A DNA stretch of 51,224 nt from 40CM-4-65-16 sp035279785 (GTDB lineage: Bacteria > Chloroflexota > Dormibacteria > Dormibacterales > Dormibacteraceae), in assembly GCA_035279785.1 (NCBI GenBank), contig DATEHC010000008.1, positions 1-51,224 on the forward strand, in the 5' to 3' direction. A program made the position numbers and the translations under genes. The first letter of the stretch is position 1; every line of letters starts with the position of its first letter. The notes under the pieces were generated by a model that saw only the letters and a program-made list of their open reading frames with translations, did no database searches and was not told the origin of the DNA. Of this stretch, positions 38,353 through 46,112 are shown one piece after another.

Positions 38353-39086
38353 GGCCGCACCTCCTCATAGGCGATCGCCGACTCGGTGATGCCGGTGACG
38401 TAATCGACCGGCTTACGCGGACTGATCGGGTAGCGGATCTCGAGCTCTGTCTCGCCGAGCGGCGGAGCGACGCGGTTCTTCAAGCACGTCGCTGTCGCTC
38501 GCAAGCCGACGAGCTGTCCGCGATCCCACACCCACTCGCGGCGCGAGAACCCGAGGCTGAAGCTCGACGCGTGCGCGAGCGCGCGATTCGGGGCATCGAT
38601 CACGCCGACGAGCACCGAGCCGGATCGGTTGGCGCCCGACTCCAGCGGCCCGAGCCAGTGCTCGGGCACATCACACGTCAGGAGCAAGAAGCCCGCGCCT
38701 GCACGCGCGAGTGCCGAGGCCGCTTCACCTGCGATCTCAGGAGCCGGCGCGCGGACGATGGTCAGCGCGCCAGGCTCAGGGGAGAAGGGAAGGAGGCATG
38801 AGGGGTCGAACCCGCCGCCGTCGATGACGATGGCGTGAGCGAGCTCGCGCGTCGCTCCGGCGAGCAGCGCGAGTGCCATGGTGAGCTTGCCGCACGTTCC
38901 GTTGCCGGTGAGCAGTGAGAGCCGGCCGCGAGGCAGCCCGCCGATTCCGGTGAGGCTGTCGACCGCGGTTCCGCTCGGCCAGGGAGTGGGCGGAGGCAGC
39001 TCGCCCGCCCGCGTCAGGGCCTGGCTCCCGAAGCGGAGCCGGATCGAATCGATGGCGAGTTCGAGCTTCTCTGGTTGAGCCTGCAT
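38331..39086 (-). CDS. imuA: ImuA, RecA-like mutasome subunit
   Basis: 251 residues, RecA-fold protein without a complete recombinase. GNGTCGKLTMALALL (near residue 60) is a modified Walker A, with FLLLTCDVPEHWLGPLE in the Walker B position. ImuA recruits the mutasome to RecA filaments or the clamp. ATG 39086 lies 61 bases downstream of a perfect LexA operator, so SOS control of imuA-imuB is very likely. Its 3' end carries GAGGAGGT, the ribosome site for imuB. First gene of the cassette. Confidence 0.85.
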   Translation of the reverse strand: MQAQPEKLELAIDSIRLRFGSQALTRAGELPPPTPWPSGTAVDSLTGIGGLPRGRLSLLTGNGTCGKLTMALALLAGATRELAHAIVIDGGGFDPSCLLPFSPEPGALTIVRAPAPEIAGEAASALARAGAGFLLLTCDVPEHWLGPLESGANRSGSVLVGVIDAPNRALAHASSFSLGFSRREWVWDRGQLVGLRATATCLKNRVAPPLGETELEIRYPISPRKPVDYVTGITESAIAYEEVRPRASAVV

Positions 39087-39146
39087 CTTTTCGTGGGGAC
39101 GCCTCGGTCAAGACGCAGGAGGTGGAAGTGGAGGCGGATCTGAAGA

Positions 39147-39166
39147 TACCGAACACATGTTCGGTA
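39147..39166. promoter_or_regulatory. LexA (SOS) operator upstream of imuA
   Basis: TACCGAACACATGTTCGGTA, an 8+4+8 palindrome containing the Gram-positive/actinobacterial SOS box CGAAC-N4-GTTCG exactly (39150-39163). It sits 61 bases before the imuA start. Only this one perfect box is seen in the cassette, so imuA-imuB should be repressed by LexA; dnaE2 may be read through or have its own signal. Confidence 0.9.
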
Positions 39167-39260
39167 GTCAAGACCCTGAGCTCCTTCCTCCTCACGCAGT
39201 GGGAGGTGGCGCCGCCCGGGGTGGGATTGCGCCGGAGGGGCGCCGACATATAAGGAAGAG

Positions 39261-39293
39261 GAAAAAAGAGCCGGGGCTCCACAGAACCCCGGC
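39261..39293 (-). terminator. Intrinsic terminator after the Lys/Ala micro-gene
   Basis: On the minus strand GCCGGGG (39293-39287) pairs with CCCCGGC (39276-39270) across a 10-base loop, followed within two bases by a run of six T (complement of 39262-39267). It is the strongest intrinsic terminator in the window and ends the transcript of the 23-residue peptide gene 38 bases beyond its stop. Confidence 0.88.
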
Positions 39294-39330
39294 GCGTAAC
39301 GGATCTACGAAACGATTGAAGAGAAGTGTC

Positions 39331-39402
39331 TTACTTCTTCTTCGAGGACTTCTTTGCGGCCTTCTTGGCTGCCGGCTTCTTAGCTGCCTTCTTCGCTGCC
39401 AT
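39331..39402 (-). CDS. 23-residue Lys/Ala histone-tail-like micro-protein
   Basis: ATG 39402 to TAA 39331, 23 codons. Composition is Lys and Ala with one Pro and two Ser, built of AKK repeats (starts MAAKKAAKKPAAKK, ends in three Lys). A near-perfect ribosome site AAGGAGGT lies eight bases ahead and a strong terminator follows, so it is almost certainly expressed as its own message. Such KAAKK tails occur on bacterial histone H1-like and HU proteins; free peptides could bind DNA or RNA. An 18-codon ORF (39464-39408) ends inside the ribosome site and could couple translation. Lies 250 bases upstream of imuA, same strand. Confidence 0.8.
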   Translation of the reverse strand: MAAKKAAKKPAAKKAAKKSSKKK

Positions 39403-39493
39403 ATCAGTTACCTCCTTCTCGTGAAGATATGGACCCGAGGTTCCAATGATTTGGCGGGATCCATGTGGTGACGTGACGTGGACAGGATCGCTG

Positions 39494-39715
39494 TTACACG
39501 CACCTCCTCAGTAACCCCACGGGTTTGCGCCGCGGAACCTCATTGATGAGAACTCCGAGACGTTGGCGGCTGACGAAGATGGTCCGCTCTCTCGCGTCGG
39601 GTCCGTTGCCTCTGTGGAGACAACCACGAGCAGCATCGCCATACAAGTTGTTGTGATACTCGATGAACCCCGGTCGCGTCAATAACTCGTGCAAATTTTT
39701 TTCACGCGTCGCCAT
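39494..39715 (-). CDS. Small hypothetical protein, 73 residues
   Basis: ATG 39715 to TAA 39494, reading MATREKNLHELLTRPGF, then YHNNLYGD, ARGCLHRGNGPDARERTIF and VSRQRLGVLINEVPRR. Two Cys and a compact globular composition look protein-like; codons are more AT-rich than neighbours (AAA AAT TTG, TTA TTG), unlike a shadow frame. No clear ribosome site; an in-frame ATG at 39751 is possible. Ends 92 bases before the Lys/Ala micro-gene in the same direction. Family not recognised. The flanking 39716-39818 holds two CATCGATG palindromes 11 bases apart. Confidence 0.45.
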   Translation of the reverse strand: MATREKNLHELLTRPGFIEYHNNLYGDAARGCLHRGNGPDARERTIFVSRQRLGVLINEVPRRKPVGLLRRCV

Positions 39716-39818
39716 CGACGTTGCTGATGACGTCGTCGCGATGATGACCATCGATGACTCATCGATGCACCGATGAACGATGTCGAGCGGCGTCGCGAAG
39801 GCTGCGACGATATGGGCG

Positions 39819-40328
39819 ATGAAAGTCGTCCTCGGTCACGGCGCGTCGGGCAATGCGGCGTCGATGAAGCCATACGTCGTCGGTTTCAAGCGACGTGGCA
39901 TCGACGCGATGGCGGTCGACCTGCCGCGCGGTGGAGCGGAGAACGCGGTGCCGATCTTCATCAAGGCATCGGGTGGCGGCCGCGACGTCGTGGGTGGTGG
40001 TCAATCATTCGGTGGGCGCGTCGCGAGCATGGCCGCGGTCGAGGCGGACTTCGGAGCGCTCGTGCTTTTCTCGTACCCGCTGCACCGGCCGGGCTTCAAA
40101 GACCAGCTCCGCACCGCGCACTGGCCGCAGATCAAGTGCCCGACGCTCTTCATGAGCGGTGACCGCGATCCGTTCGCCGACCTGGCACTGCTGAAAGAGA
40201 ACATCAAGATCATCCCCAACGCGCGGCTGGTGGTTTTCAAGGGCCAGGGCCACGGGTTGCTGAAGGTCCTCGACGACGCGCTTGACGTGGCCACCGAGTT
40301 CCTCAAGTCGGAGCTCAAGCAAAAGTGA
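39819..40328 (+). CDS. Alpha/beta hydrolase (KANL3/Tex30-like)
   Basis: 169 residues, small hydrolase without lid. N-terminal strand-loop VVLGHGASGNAAS, nucleophile elbow GGQSFGGRVAS, acid in MSGDRDPFAD, and catalytic His in GQGHGLLK: all three triad residues are seen. Length and layout match the KANL3/Tex30 hydrolase-like family. ATG 39819 is chosen by homology to the HGxSG start. Overlaps the next hydrolase gene by four bases (GTGA). Substrate unknown. Confidence 0.88.
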   Translation: MKVVLGHGASGNAASMKPYVVGFKRRGIDAMAVDLPRGGAENAVPIFIKASGGGRDVVGGGQSFGGRVASMAAVEADFGALVLFSYPLHRPGFKDQLRTAHWPQIKCPTLFMSGDRDPFADLALLKENIKIIPNARLVVFKGQGHGLLKVLDDALDVATEFLKSELKQK

Positions 40329-41173
40329 CTGCCGCGCAGCACATGGTCCAGGCCAATGGCATTCGCTTTCGCGTGCTGGTCGATGGGCCGCCGGACGGCG
40401 AGCTCGTGATCATGCTGCACGGCTTCCCCGAAGGCGCGGACTCGTGGGGGAAGCAGATCAACGCCCTCGCCAGGGCCGGGGCGCTCGCGATCGCCCCCGA
40501 CCTGCGCGGCTTCGGCTTGACCGACCTGGCGCCCAAGGTCGAGGACTACGCGATTGACACGCTCATCGAAGACGTCGCGTCGCTGATCCGCGCGTTCGGT
40601 CGTGATTCGGCGCATGTCGCGGGCCATGACTGGGGATCTGTGGTCGCGTGGAACTTCGCGTCCGCGCACGCCGAGATGACGAAGAGCCTGACCGCGCTGT
40701 CGGTCGGCCATCCCGCGGCGGCGTTGGAGGCGCGCGCCGACCAGGACCAGCGCAAGGCCTCGGAGTACATCGGCCTGTTTCTCATCGAGGGCAAGGCCGA
40801 GGAGGTGCTCGCGCGCGATGACTACCGCTGGGCTCGCGATGTCTTCGGCGAGGCGCTTCCCCGCTCCGCGACCGAGCACTACGTCGAGTCGATCCGCAGG
40901 CCGGGCCGCTTGACCGCGGGCCTCAACTACTACCGCGCCAACTTCTCGCACCCACGAGAGTGGGCGCAGCGCGCCCTCCAACTCAAGATCTCAGCGCCGA
41001 CGGTGTTGCTGTGGGGCGACCAGGATCCATTCCTTCGCCGCACTCAAGCGGAGAAGACTGCGTCGCACATGCTGGGTGAGTACCGCCTCCAGGTGCTCGA
41101 AGGGGCTGGGCACTGGCTCCAGTTCGAGCGCCCCGACGAGGTGAGCGCCGCACTCATAGGCGCGGTCAGATAA
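40325..41173 (+). CDS. Alpha/beta hydrolase, epoxide-hydrolase/dehalogenase type
   Basis: 282 residues. The oxyanion motif HGFPEGAD and the nucleophile elbow AGHDWGSVVAW (Asp nucleophile) mark the epoxide hydrolase-haloalkane dehalogenase branch rather than serine esterases. Acid in WGDQDPFLRR and His in GAGHWLQFE complete the triad. A Tyr in LNYYRANF could be one of the two lid Tyr residues of epoxide hydrolases. Cytosolic. Translationally coupled to the upstream hydrolase. Confidence 0.88.
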   Translation: MTAAQHMVQANGIRFRVLVDGPPDGELVIMLHGFPEGADSWGKQINALARAGALAIAPDLRGFGLTDLAPKVEDYAIDTLIEDVASLIRAFGRDSAHVAGHDWGSVVAWNFASAHAEMTKSLTALSVGHPAAALEARADQDQRKASEYIGLFLIEGKAEEVLARDDYRWARDVFGEALPRSATEHYVESIRRPGRLTAGLNYYRANFSHPREWAQRALQLKISAPTVLLWGDQDPFLRRTQAEKTASHMLGEYRLQVLEGAGHWLQFERPDEVSAALIGAVR

Positions 41174-41187
41174 GTAAGCTTTCACCA

Positions 41188-41478
41188 ATGCTGCGGCCGG
41201 GCGAGTCCGAAAGGCGTGGAGGTCTGCGCCGTCTGGATGACATTCTCGAAAGCCTCGAACAGTTGAACCTTCACGACAAAACCGAGCTGCCGGATCACGT
41301 CGCGGAGGCTCTTGTGATGCTTGGCATCGAGCAGCCGCACGCGATTCCGATCCCGCAGCTGATCGAGCGCGTGTGGGCGATGCAGCAGCCGTACCTCATC
41401 ACGATCGTGGTCGAGCGCCGGCGCCGCCGCCGCCGCAAGCTACTGACCGAGACACCCACAACCGAAGCCCCCCACTGA
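41188..41478 (+). CDS. Small hypothetical protein
   Basis: 96 residues, soluble, not recognised. N-terminal helix with RRLDDILESLEQLNLHDKTELPD and a C-terminal run of seven Arg then a Thr/Pro tail. ATG 41188 follows the hydrolase by 14 bases, and its TGA overlaps the next gene in the tetramer CTGA. Operon position supports it being real. Confidence 0.55.
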   Translation: MLRPGESERRGGLRRLDDILESLEQLNLHDKTELPDHVAEALVMLGIEQPHAIPIPQLIERVWAMQQPYLITIVVERRRRRRRKLLTETPTTEAPH

Positions 41479-42305
41479 ACGCCCGGGACTGGGTCGACGT
41501 CTTCTCGCGCATCGGCGCGGGCGTGCGTGCCGCGGTGGGACCCCTTGCCGGGACCGAGGTAGGCCGCGCGCCGCTGACCGTCGGGGCCGGAGGTGACACG
41601 ACAGTCGAGCTCGACCGCGTCGCCGAAGAGGCCGTCTTCGGCGAGCTGTCGGCGCTCCACGCACGCGGTGAAAGGTTCTCCGTCCTCTCCGAAGAGGCCG
41701 GTCGTCGCAGCTTCGGCGCCGACTATCCGCTCGTCCTCGTCGACCCGGTCGACGGAAGCCTGAACGCCAAGCAGGGCGTGCCGTTGTTCGGGCTGATGCT
41801 CGCCGTCCTCGAGGGTCCCTCCGTCGGAGACACGTTCGCCGGCGTCGTCCTCAACCTCGCCACCGGCGAGGACTGGAGCGCCGTGCGCGGCGAGGGCGCG
41901 CGCCGTGCCGGTAAGGCGCTGTCCCAGCTCGCGGCCGCGGCCGACGGACGGATCGAGCTGCTCGGGCTCGAAAGCACCCCTCGGGCGCTGCAGGTCGCCG
42001 CGCCGCTGATCGCGCGAGCGGGAAAGATCCGCATTCTCGGCTCGATGGCGATCTCGATCGCGCTCGTCAGCGCCGGCGGTTTCGACGCGTTCTGCGCGCC
42101 CATCCCCGTGCGCGTGTTCGACATGGCGGCGAGTCTTCTGTTGCTTGCCGAGTCCGGTGGGGTCGCGACGAACGTCGAGGGCGAGCCGATCGGCTCGCTG
42201 TCGTGCGACCTCGACACGCGTTCGACGCTGCTCTGCGCTCCTACGCCCGAACTCCACTCGCGCGCCCTTCAGATACTGGCCGCGGACGCTCCAGCGCCCC
42301 GCTGA
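41475..42305 (+). CDS. Inositol monophosphatase-family phosphatase
   Basis: About 276 residues. Metal-binding motifs of the IMPase/FBPase fold are seen: SEEAGR (first Glu), DPVDGSLNAKQG (DPxDGxxN) and the C-terminal VFDMAASLLLLAESGGVATN. GSMAISIALVSAGGFDAF is the usual GSaA..l..va.G.... block. Acts on inositol phosphate, fructose bisphosphate or another sugar phosphate; the following alpha-glucan genes favour sugar metabolism. No ATG/GTG/TTG is near homologous residues; CTG 41475, overlapping the upstream stop as CTGA, gives LNARDWVDVFSRIGAG. GTG 41373 is possible but adds a low-complexity 34-residue leader. Confidence 0.85.
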   Translation: MNARDWVDVFSRIGAGVRAAVGPLAGTEVGRAPLTVGAGGDTTVELDRVAEEAVFGELSALHARGERFSVLSEEAGRRSFGADYPLVLVDPVDGSLNAKQGVPLFGLMLAVLEGPSVGDTFAGVVLNLATGEDWSAVRGEGARRAGKALSQLAAAADGRIELLGLESTPRALQVAAPLIARAGKIRILGSMAISIALVSAGGFDAFCAPIPVRVFDMAASLLLLAESGGVATNVEGEPIGSLSCDLDTRSTLLCAPTPELHSRALQILAADAPAPR

Positions 42306-42323
42306 ACGATCATTGGAGAAGCC

Positions 42324-45300
42324 ATGAAGCCACTCCACGTCGCCTTCATCTGGCACATGCACCAGCCGTACTACAAGGACGACCTCACCAGCACGTACCT
42401 GCTGCCGTGGGTCCGCCTTCGCTCGGCCAAGGACTACTTCAAGATGCCCGCGCTGCTCGACGCGTACCCGAAGGTGCGGGCGACCTTCAACCTGGTGCCG
42501 TCGCTGCTCGCGCAGATCGAGGACTACGGCAAGGAAGAGTCGATCGACCTGTTCTTGAACCTCAGCAAGCGCCCCGCGCCAGATCTGTCCGATGAGGAGC
42601 GCGAGTTTGTGCTGCGCTGGATGCGCGAGTCGCCGCGCGCTTTGCGCGTGCAGCAGTCGCCGCGCTACCTCGAACTGGCATCGCGTCCCCTCGACGCTCA
42701 GTTCACCAACGCGGACATCCGCGACCTGCAGATCTGGTTCAACCTCGCGTGGTGCGACCCGGTGTGGGTCGAGCAGGATCCGCGTCTGGCTGAGCTCAAG
42801 CGGAAGGACCGCGAGTTTGCAGAGGACGACAAGTCGATCCTGTTTGCGGCGCAGCTCGAGCGCATCCGCAGCGTCATCCCCAAGTACCGCGAGCTGGCCG
42901 ACCGCGGCCAGGCGGAGCTCACCTTCTCGCCTTACTACCACCCGATCCTGCCGCTTATCTGTCACGTCGACTCGGCGCGCAGCGCCAACCCGCAAATCCA
43001 ATTGCCCGACCGCCACTTCTCGCACCGTGAGGACGCGGAGCGCCAGATCGAGCTAGGCATGGGCCTGTTCGAGCGCATGCTCGGACGCCGGCCGAAGGGC
43101 ATGTGGCCGTCCGAGATGGCCGTCGGCGAGTCGGTGATCGGTCTCGCCGAGAAGGCAAAGCTCGACTGGATGATCAGCGATGAGGAGGTCCTCGCGCGAT
43201 CGCTCGATGGGCAGTTCTACCGCGACGATCTGCTCTATCAACCCAAGCGCGTCGCACGCGAGGGCGGATCGGTCGCCATGGTCTTCCGCGATTCGCAGCT
43301 CTCCAACGTCATCGGGTTCGACTACCAGCGCATGTCCTCGATCGACGCCGCGCGAGACCTGATGGGCCGGCTGCGCCGCATTCAGGAGGTCCAGGGCGAT
43401 CGCGATTTTCTGGCGGTGATAGCGCTGGACGGCGAGAACGCGTGGGAGTTCTACCCGCGCGACGGGCACGACTTCCTGAACGCGCTCTACACCGAGCTGG
43501 AGAACAGCTCCGACGTGGTCACGACAACGGTGTCGGACTTCATCGCGGAGCATCCGCCGCAGCAGCAGCTCCACCACCTGCACACGGGGAGCTGGATCGG
43601 CGCGAGCCTCGACACCTGGATCGGCGACCCCGAGCACACGATTGCGTGGGACCTCCTCGCGGAGACGCGCGACTGGCTCGACGCGCAGTCGCAGCAGCGT
43701 CCGAAGGATTCGCAGCAGGCGGCCCTGGCGTGGCGCGAGATCCTGATCACCGAGGGCAGCGACTGGTTCTGGTGGTTCAGCCGCAAGCACGACTCGGGCA
43801 TGGACCCGATCTGGGACAACCAGTTCCGGCTGCACCTGCGCAACGTCTACAAGCTCATGGGCGCACGCGCGCCGGCGCGATTGTTCCAGCCCATCATCAA
43901 GCGCGCCCCCGCACCCGAACGCGGCGCCCCGGGCGCGACGATCAGCCCTCACTCTCGGAATGACTCCTCCTGGAGCCAGGCGGGGTACTTCCTCGTCGGT
44001 TCGGGCTTCGGCGCGCTGCACCGCCCGGCGGGCGTGGTGGAGAGAATCCTCTACGGCGGCGATGACGAGCGCCTCTACATCCGGATCGATTCGCCGCGCT
44101 CTGCGCAGGAGCTCGAGCAGCAGAACATCGAGCTCTGGCTGTACATCGCGGGCCCACCCGCTCTCGACGGCGACGGCGACATCGACCTGCCGCTCCCGCC
44201 ATCGGCGATGGGCGAGCTTGGATTCGACCCTGCCTACGTGGTGCGCATCACGCCGCGCGCGCAGGGCAGCTCCATCAATCTCGCTCGCGTGCTCGAACCG
44301 CTGACGCGTGGCGCCGTCGACGCCGCCTGGGCCATCGACGACCCGTTCTTCATCGCGGTGCCTTTCCGCCAGCTGTCGAAGCGGCCGGGCGACGCGTTCG
44401 AGCTCGCGCTCGTCGTCAGCCGCGAAGGTAAAGACATCGAGGTTGTCCCGCCCTCGGGAGCCCTGGGCATCAGGGTGCCCGGGCAATCGCAGGCGGTCCC
44501 GGTGGCGCAGGCGCAGCACCTGAAGGTCTTGATGGCGACCGCGGAGCTTGCGCCGTACGCCAAGCTGGGCGGCGTCTCGGACGTGGCGGCCTCGCTGTCC
44601 AAGGAGCTGCGGCGACTTGGCCACGACGTGCGCGTGGTTCTTCCGCGCTACCGGCAGGTCGACATCGGCCGGTACGGGCTGACACCGGTCGTCTCGAACC
44701 TTCAGGTTCCGCTCGGGACGGACACGCTGCCGGCGACGATTTACGAGGCACGCCTCGGCGAACTGCCCGTCTACTTCGTCGACTGCCCGCCGCTGTACGA
44801 CCGCGATGGCATGTTCGGCTTCGGCGACGACGACGCGCGCTCGGTCTACTTCTGCCGCGCGGTGATGGAGATGATCCCGGCGCTCGACTTTTACCCCAAC
44901 GTCGTGCACGTGCACGACTGGTGGGGCGCACTGCTGCCCAACCTGCTCGATCGCGTGTACGACTCGGGCCGCTACCAGGACGTCGCCACCGCGCTGACGA
45001 TCCACAACCTCTCGGCGCAGGGCATCTTCGGATTCGGCGCGATCATGCTCGCGGGCCTGCAGGAATGGGGCCTGATCCGTCTCGGGATCCCCGGCCTCGA
45101 CAACGTTGTCAACGTGCTCGGCCGCGGCATCCACTTCGCCGACGTGGTCAACACCGTCAGCGATCGCTACGCCAAGGAGATCCAGACGCCGGAGTACGGC
45201 GAGGGCTTGGACGAGCTGCTGCGCCGCAACACGCACAAGCTGCACGGGATCCTGAATGGCATCGACTACGAGATCTTCGACCCGCAGCGCGACCCCAACA

Positions 45301-46010
45301 TCCCGCACCACTACTCGGCGGACGCGCCACAGGACAAGGCGCTCGACCGCGCCCAGCTGCGACGAGAGCTCGGCCTAGAGGACGTCAACAAGCCGTTGTG
45401 CGCGATCGTGTCGCGCTTCTACGACGTGAAGGGCTTCGACCTCATCGAGCAGGCGCTGCCCCAGCTCGTCGAGCTAGGGCTGCAGATCGTGGTCATCGGC
45501 ACCGGCGACCGGCGCTACGAGGACATGTTCCGGCGGTGGGCGTCGGAAAAGCCGCACCAGTTCGCCGTCGCGATCGGATTCGACGCGGCTCTGGCGCAGC
45601 GCATCTACGCGGGCGCGGACATGCTGTGGATGCCCTCGCGGTTCGAGCCCGGCGGCCTCGCGCAGCTCATCGCCCTGCGTTACGGCACGATCCCCGTCGT
45701 CCGCGCCACGGGCGGGCTGGCCGACACGATCCGCGACTTCGACCCGGTCGCGCACACGGGCAATGGTTTCCGCTTCGGCGCCTACGACGCGTGGCAGTTC
45801 TTTGCTGCCGTCGTGCGCGCGGCCGAGAACTTCAGGCACCCAAGCGAATGGGCCTGGCTCGTGCAGCACGCGATGCGAGAAGACGTGTCCTGGTCGCGGT
45901 CGGCGCAGAAGTACGTGCAGCTCTACCTGTCGGCCATCGCCGGCCACCGCGAGCGGCACGGCGTCGCTAGCGCAGCCGACGCGACGTCACCCGCCCCAGT
46001 CGGGGAGTAG
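42324..46010 (+). CDS. Bifunctional GH57 glucan enzyme fused to glycogen synthase (GT5)
   Basis: 1228 residues. Residues 1-~540 are a GH57 domain: WHMHQPYY at the N-terminus, GMWPSEMAVGESVIGLAEKAKLDW (nucleophile region) and ALDGENAWEFYPRDGHDFL. Residues ~550-725 form a beta-rich linker domain resembling DUF1926/carbohydrate-binding modules. From ~732 to the end is a GT5 glycogen synthase: MATAELAPYAKLGGVSDVAASL (nucleotide-sugar Lys-x-Gly-Gly loop), HVHDWWGALLPN, LTIHNLSAQG, ILNGIDYEIFDP and PSRFEPGGLAQLIALRYGT. GH57 members include branching enzymes and 4-alpha-glucanotransferases, so one polypeptide may branch or process and elongate glucan. ATG 42324 follows GGAGAAG. The last seven residues are encoded by a copy of the 3' end of the opposing glgP. 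Confidence 0.9.
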   Translation: MKPLHVAFIWHMHQPYYKDDLTSTYLLPWVRLRSAKDYFKMPALLDAYPKVRATFNLVPSLLAQIEDYGKEESIDLFLNLSKRPAPDLSDEEREFVLRWMRESPRALRVQQSPRYLELASRPLDAQFTNADIRDLQIWFNLAWCDPVWVEQDPRLAELKRKDREFAEDDKSILFAAQLERIRSVIPKYRELADRGQAELTFSPYYHPILPLICHVDSARSANPQIQLPDRHFSHREDAERQIELGMGLFERMLGRRPKGMWPSEMAVGESVIGLAEKAKLDWMISDEEVLARSLDGQFYRDDLLYQPKRVAREGGSVAMVFRDSQLSNVIGFDYQRMSSIDAARDLMGRLRRIQEVQGDRDFLAVIALDGENAWEFYPRDGHDFLNALYTELENSSDVVTTTVSDFIAEHPPQQQLHHLHTGSWIGASLDTWIGDPEHTIAWDLLAETRDWLDAQSQQRPKDSQQAALAWREILITEGSDWFWWFSRKHDSGMDPIWDNQFRLHLRNVYKLMGARAPARLFQPIIKRAPAPERGAPGATISPHSRNDSSWSQAGYFLVGSGFGALHRPAGVVERILYGGDDERLYIRIDSPRSAQELEQQNIELWLYIAGPPALDGDGDIDLPLPPSAMGELGFDPAYVVRITPRAQGSSINLARVLEPLTRGAVDAAWAIDDPFFIAVPFRQLSKRPGDAFELALVVSREGKDIEVVPPSGALGIRVPGQSQAVPVAQAQHLKVLMATAELAPYAKLGGVSDVAASLSKELRRLGHDVRVVLPRYRQVDIGRYGLTPVVSNLQVPLGTDTLPATIYEARLGELPVYFVDCPPLYDRDGMFGFGDDDARSVYFCRAVMEMIPALDFYPNVVHVHDWWGALLPNLLDRVYDSGRYQDVATALTIHNLSAQGIFGFGAIMLAGLQEWGLIRLGIPGLDNVVNVLGRGIHFADVVNTVSDRYAKEIQTPEYGEGLDELLRRNTHKLHGILNGIDYEIFDPQRDPNIPHHYSADAPQDKALDRAQLRRELGLEDVNKPLCAIVSRFYDVKGFDLIEQALPQLVELGLQIVVIGTGDRRYEDMFRRWASEKPHQFAVAIGFDAALAQRIYAGADMLWMPSRFEPGGLAQLIALRYGTIPVVRATGGLADTIRDFDPVAHTGNGFRFGAYDAWQFFAAVVRAAENFRHPSEWAWLVQHAMREDVSWSRSAQKYVQLYLSAIAGHRERHGVASAADATSPAPVGE

Positions 46011-46112
46011 CCGCATCCCGGATAGTCCGGACTATCCGTGTGTTCGCAGCTCAAGAACCACGGTTAGTCGCGACTATCCGAAGAGGACTCACCCGCCCCA
46101 GTCGGGGAGTAG
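45987..46112. repeat. 24-bp direct repeat bracketing a palindromic element
   Basis: Bases 45987-46010 and 46089-46112 are identical over 24 bases (29 with one mismatch if extended to 46015/46117). The right copy is the natural 3' end of glgP (minus strand, encoding LLPDWGG and stop). The left copy encodes the last residues and stop of the synthase fusion on the plus strand. The 78 bases between hold the paired palindromes. This is the layout of an insertion with target duplication, separating genes that formerly overlapped tail to tail. Confidence 0.85.
46019..46080. repeat. Paired 20-bp palindromes, 42-bp period (copy 3)
   Basis: CGGATAGTCCGGACTATCCG (46019-46038) is a perfect palindrome, and CGGTTAGTCGCGACTATCCG (46061-46080) is its near copy, with a 22-base spacer. 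Geometry is identical to copies at 21109 and 33734, although sequence is unrelated. Spacer carries GTTC and GAAC, able to pair. Lies exactly between the two 24-bp direct repeats, eight bases from each. Confidence 0.85.

Noticed and set aside
39157..39471. Plus-strand 104-codon frame with Leu-rich run
   Set aside because: The Leu-rich segment is the antisense of the Lys/Ala micro-gene and the rest spans a strong terminator and SOS region; no ribosome site.
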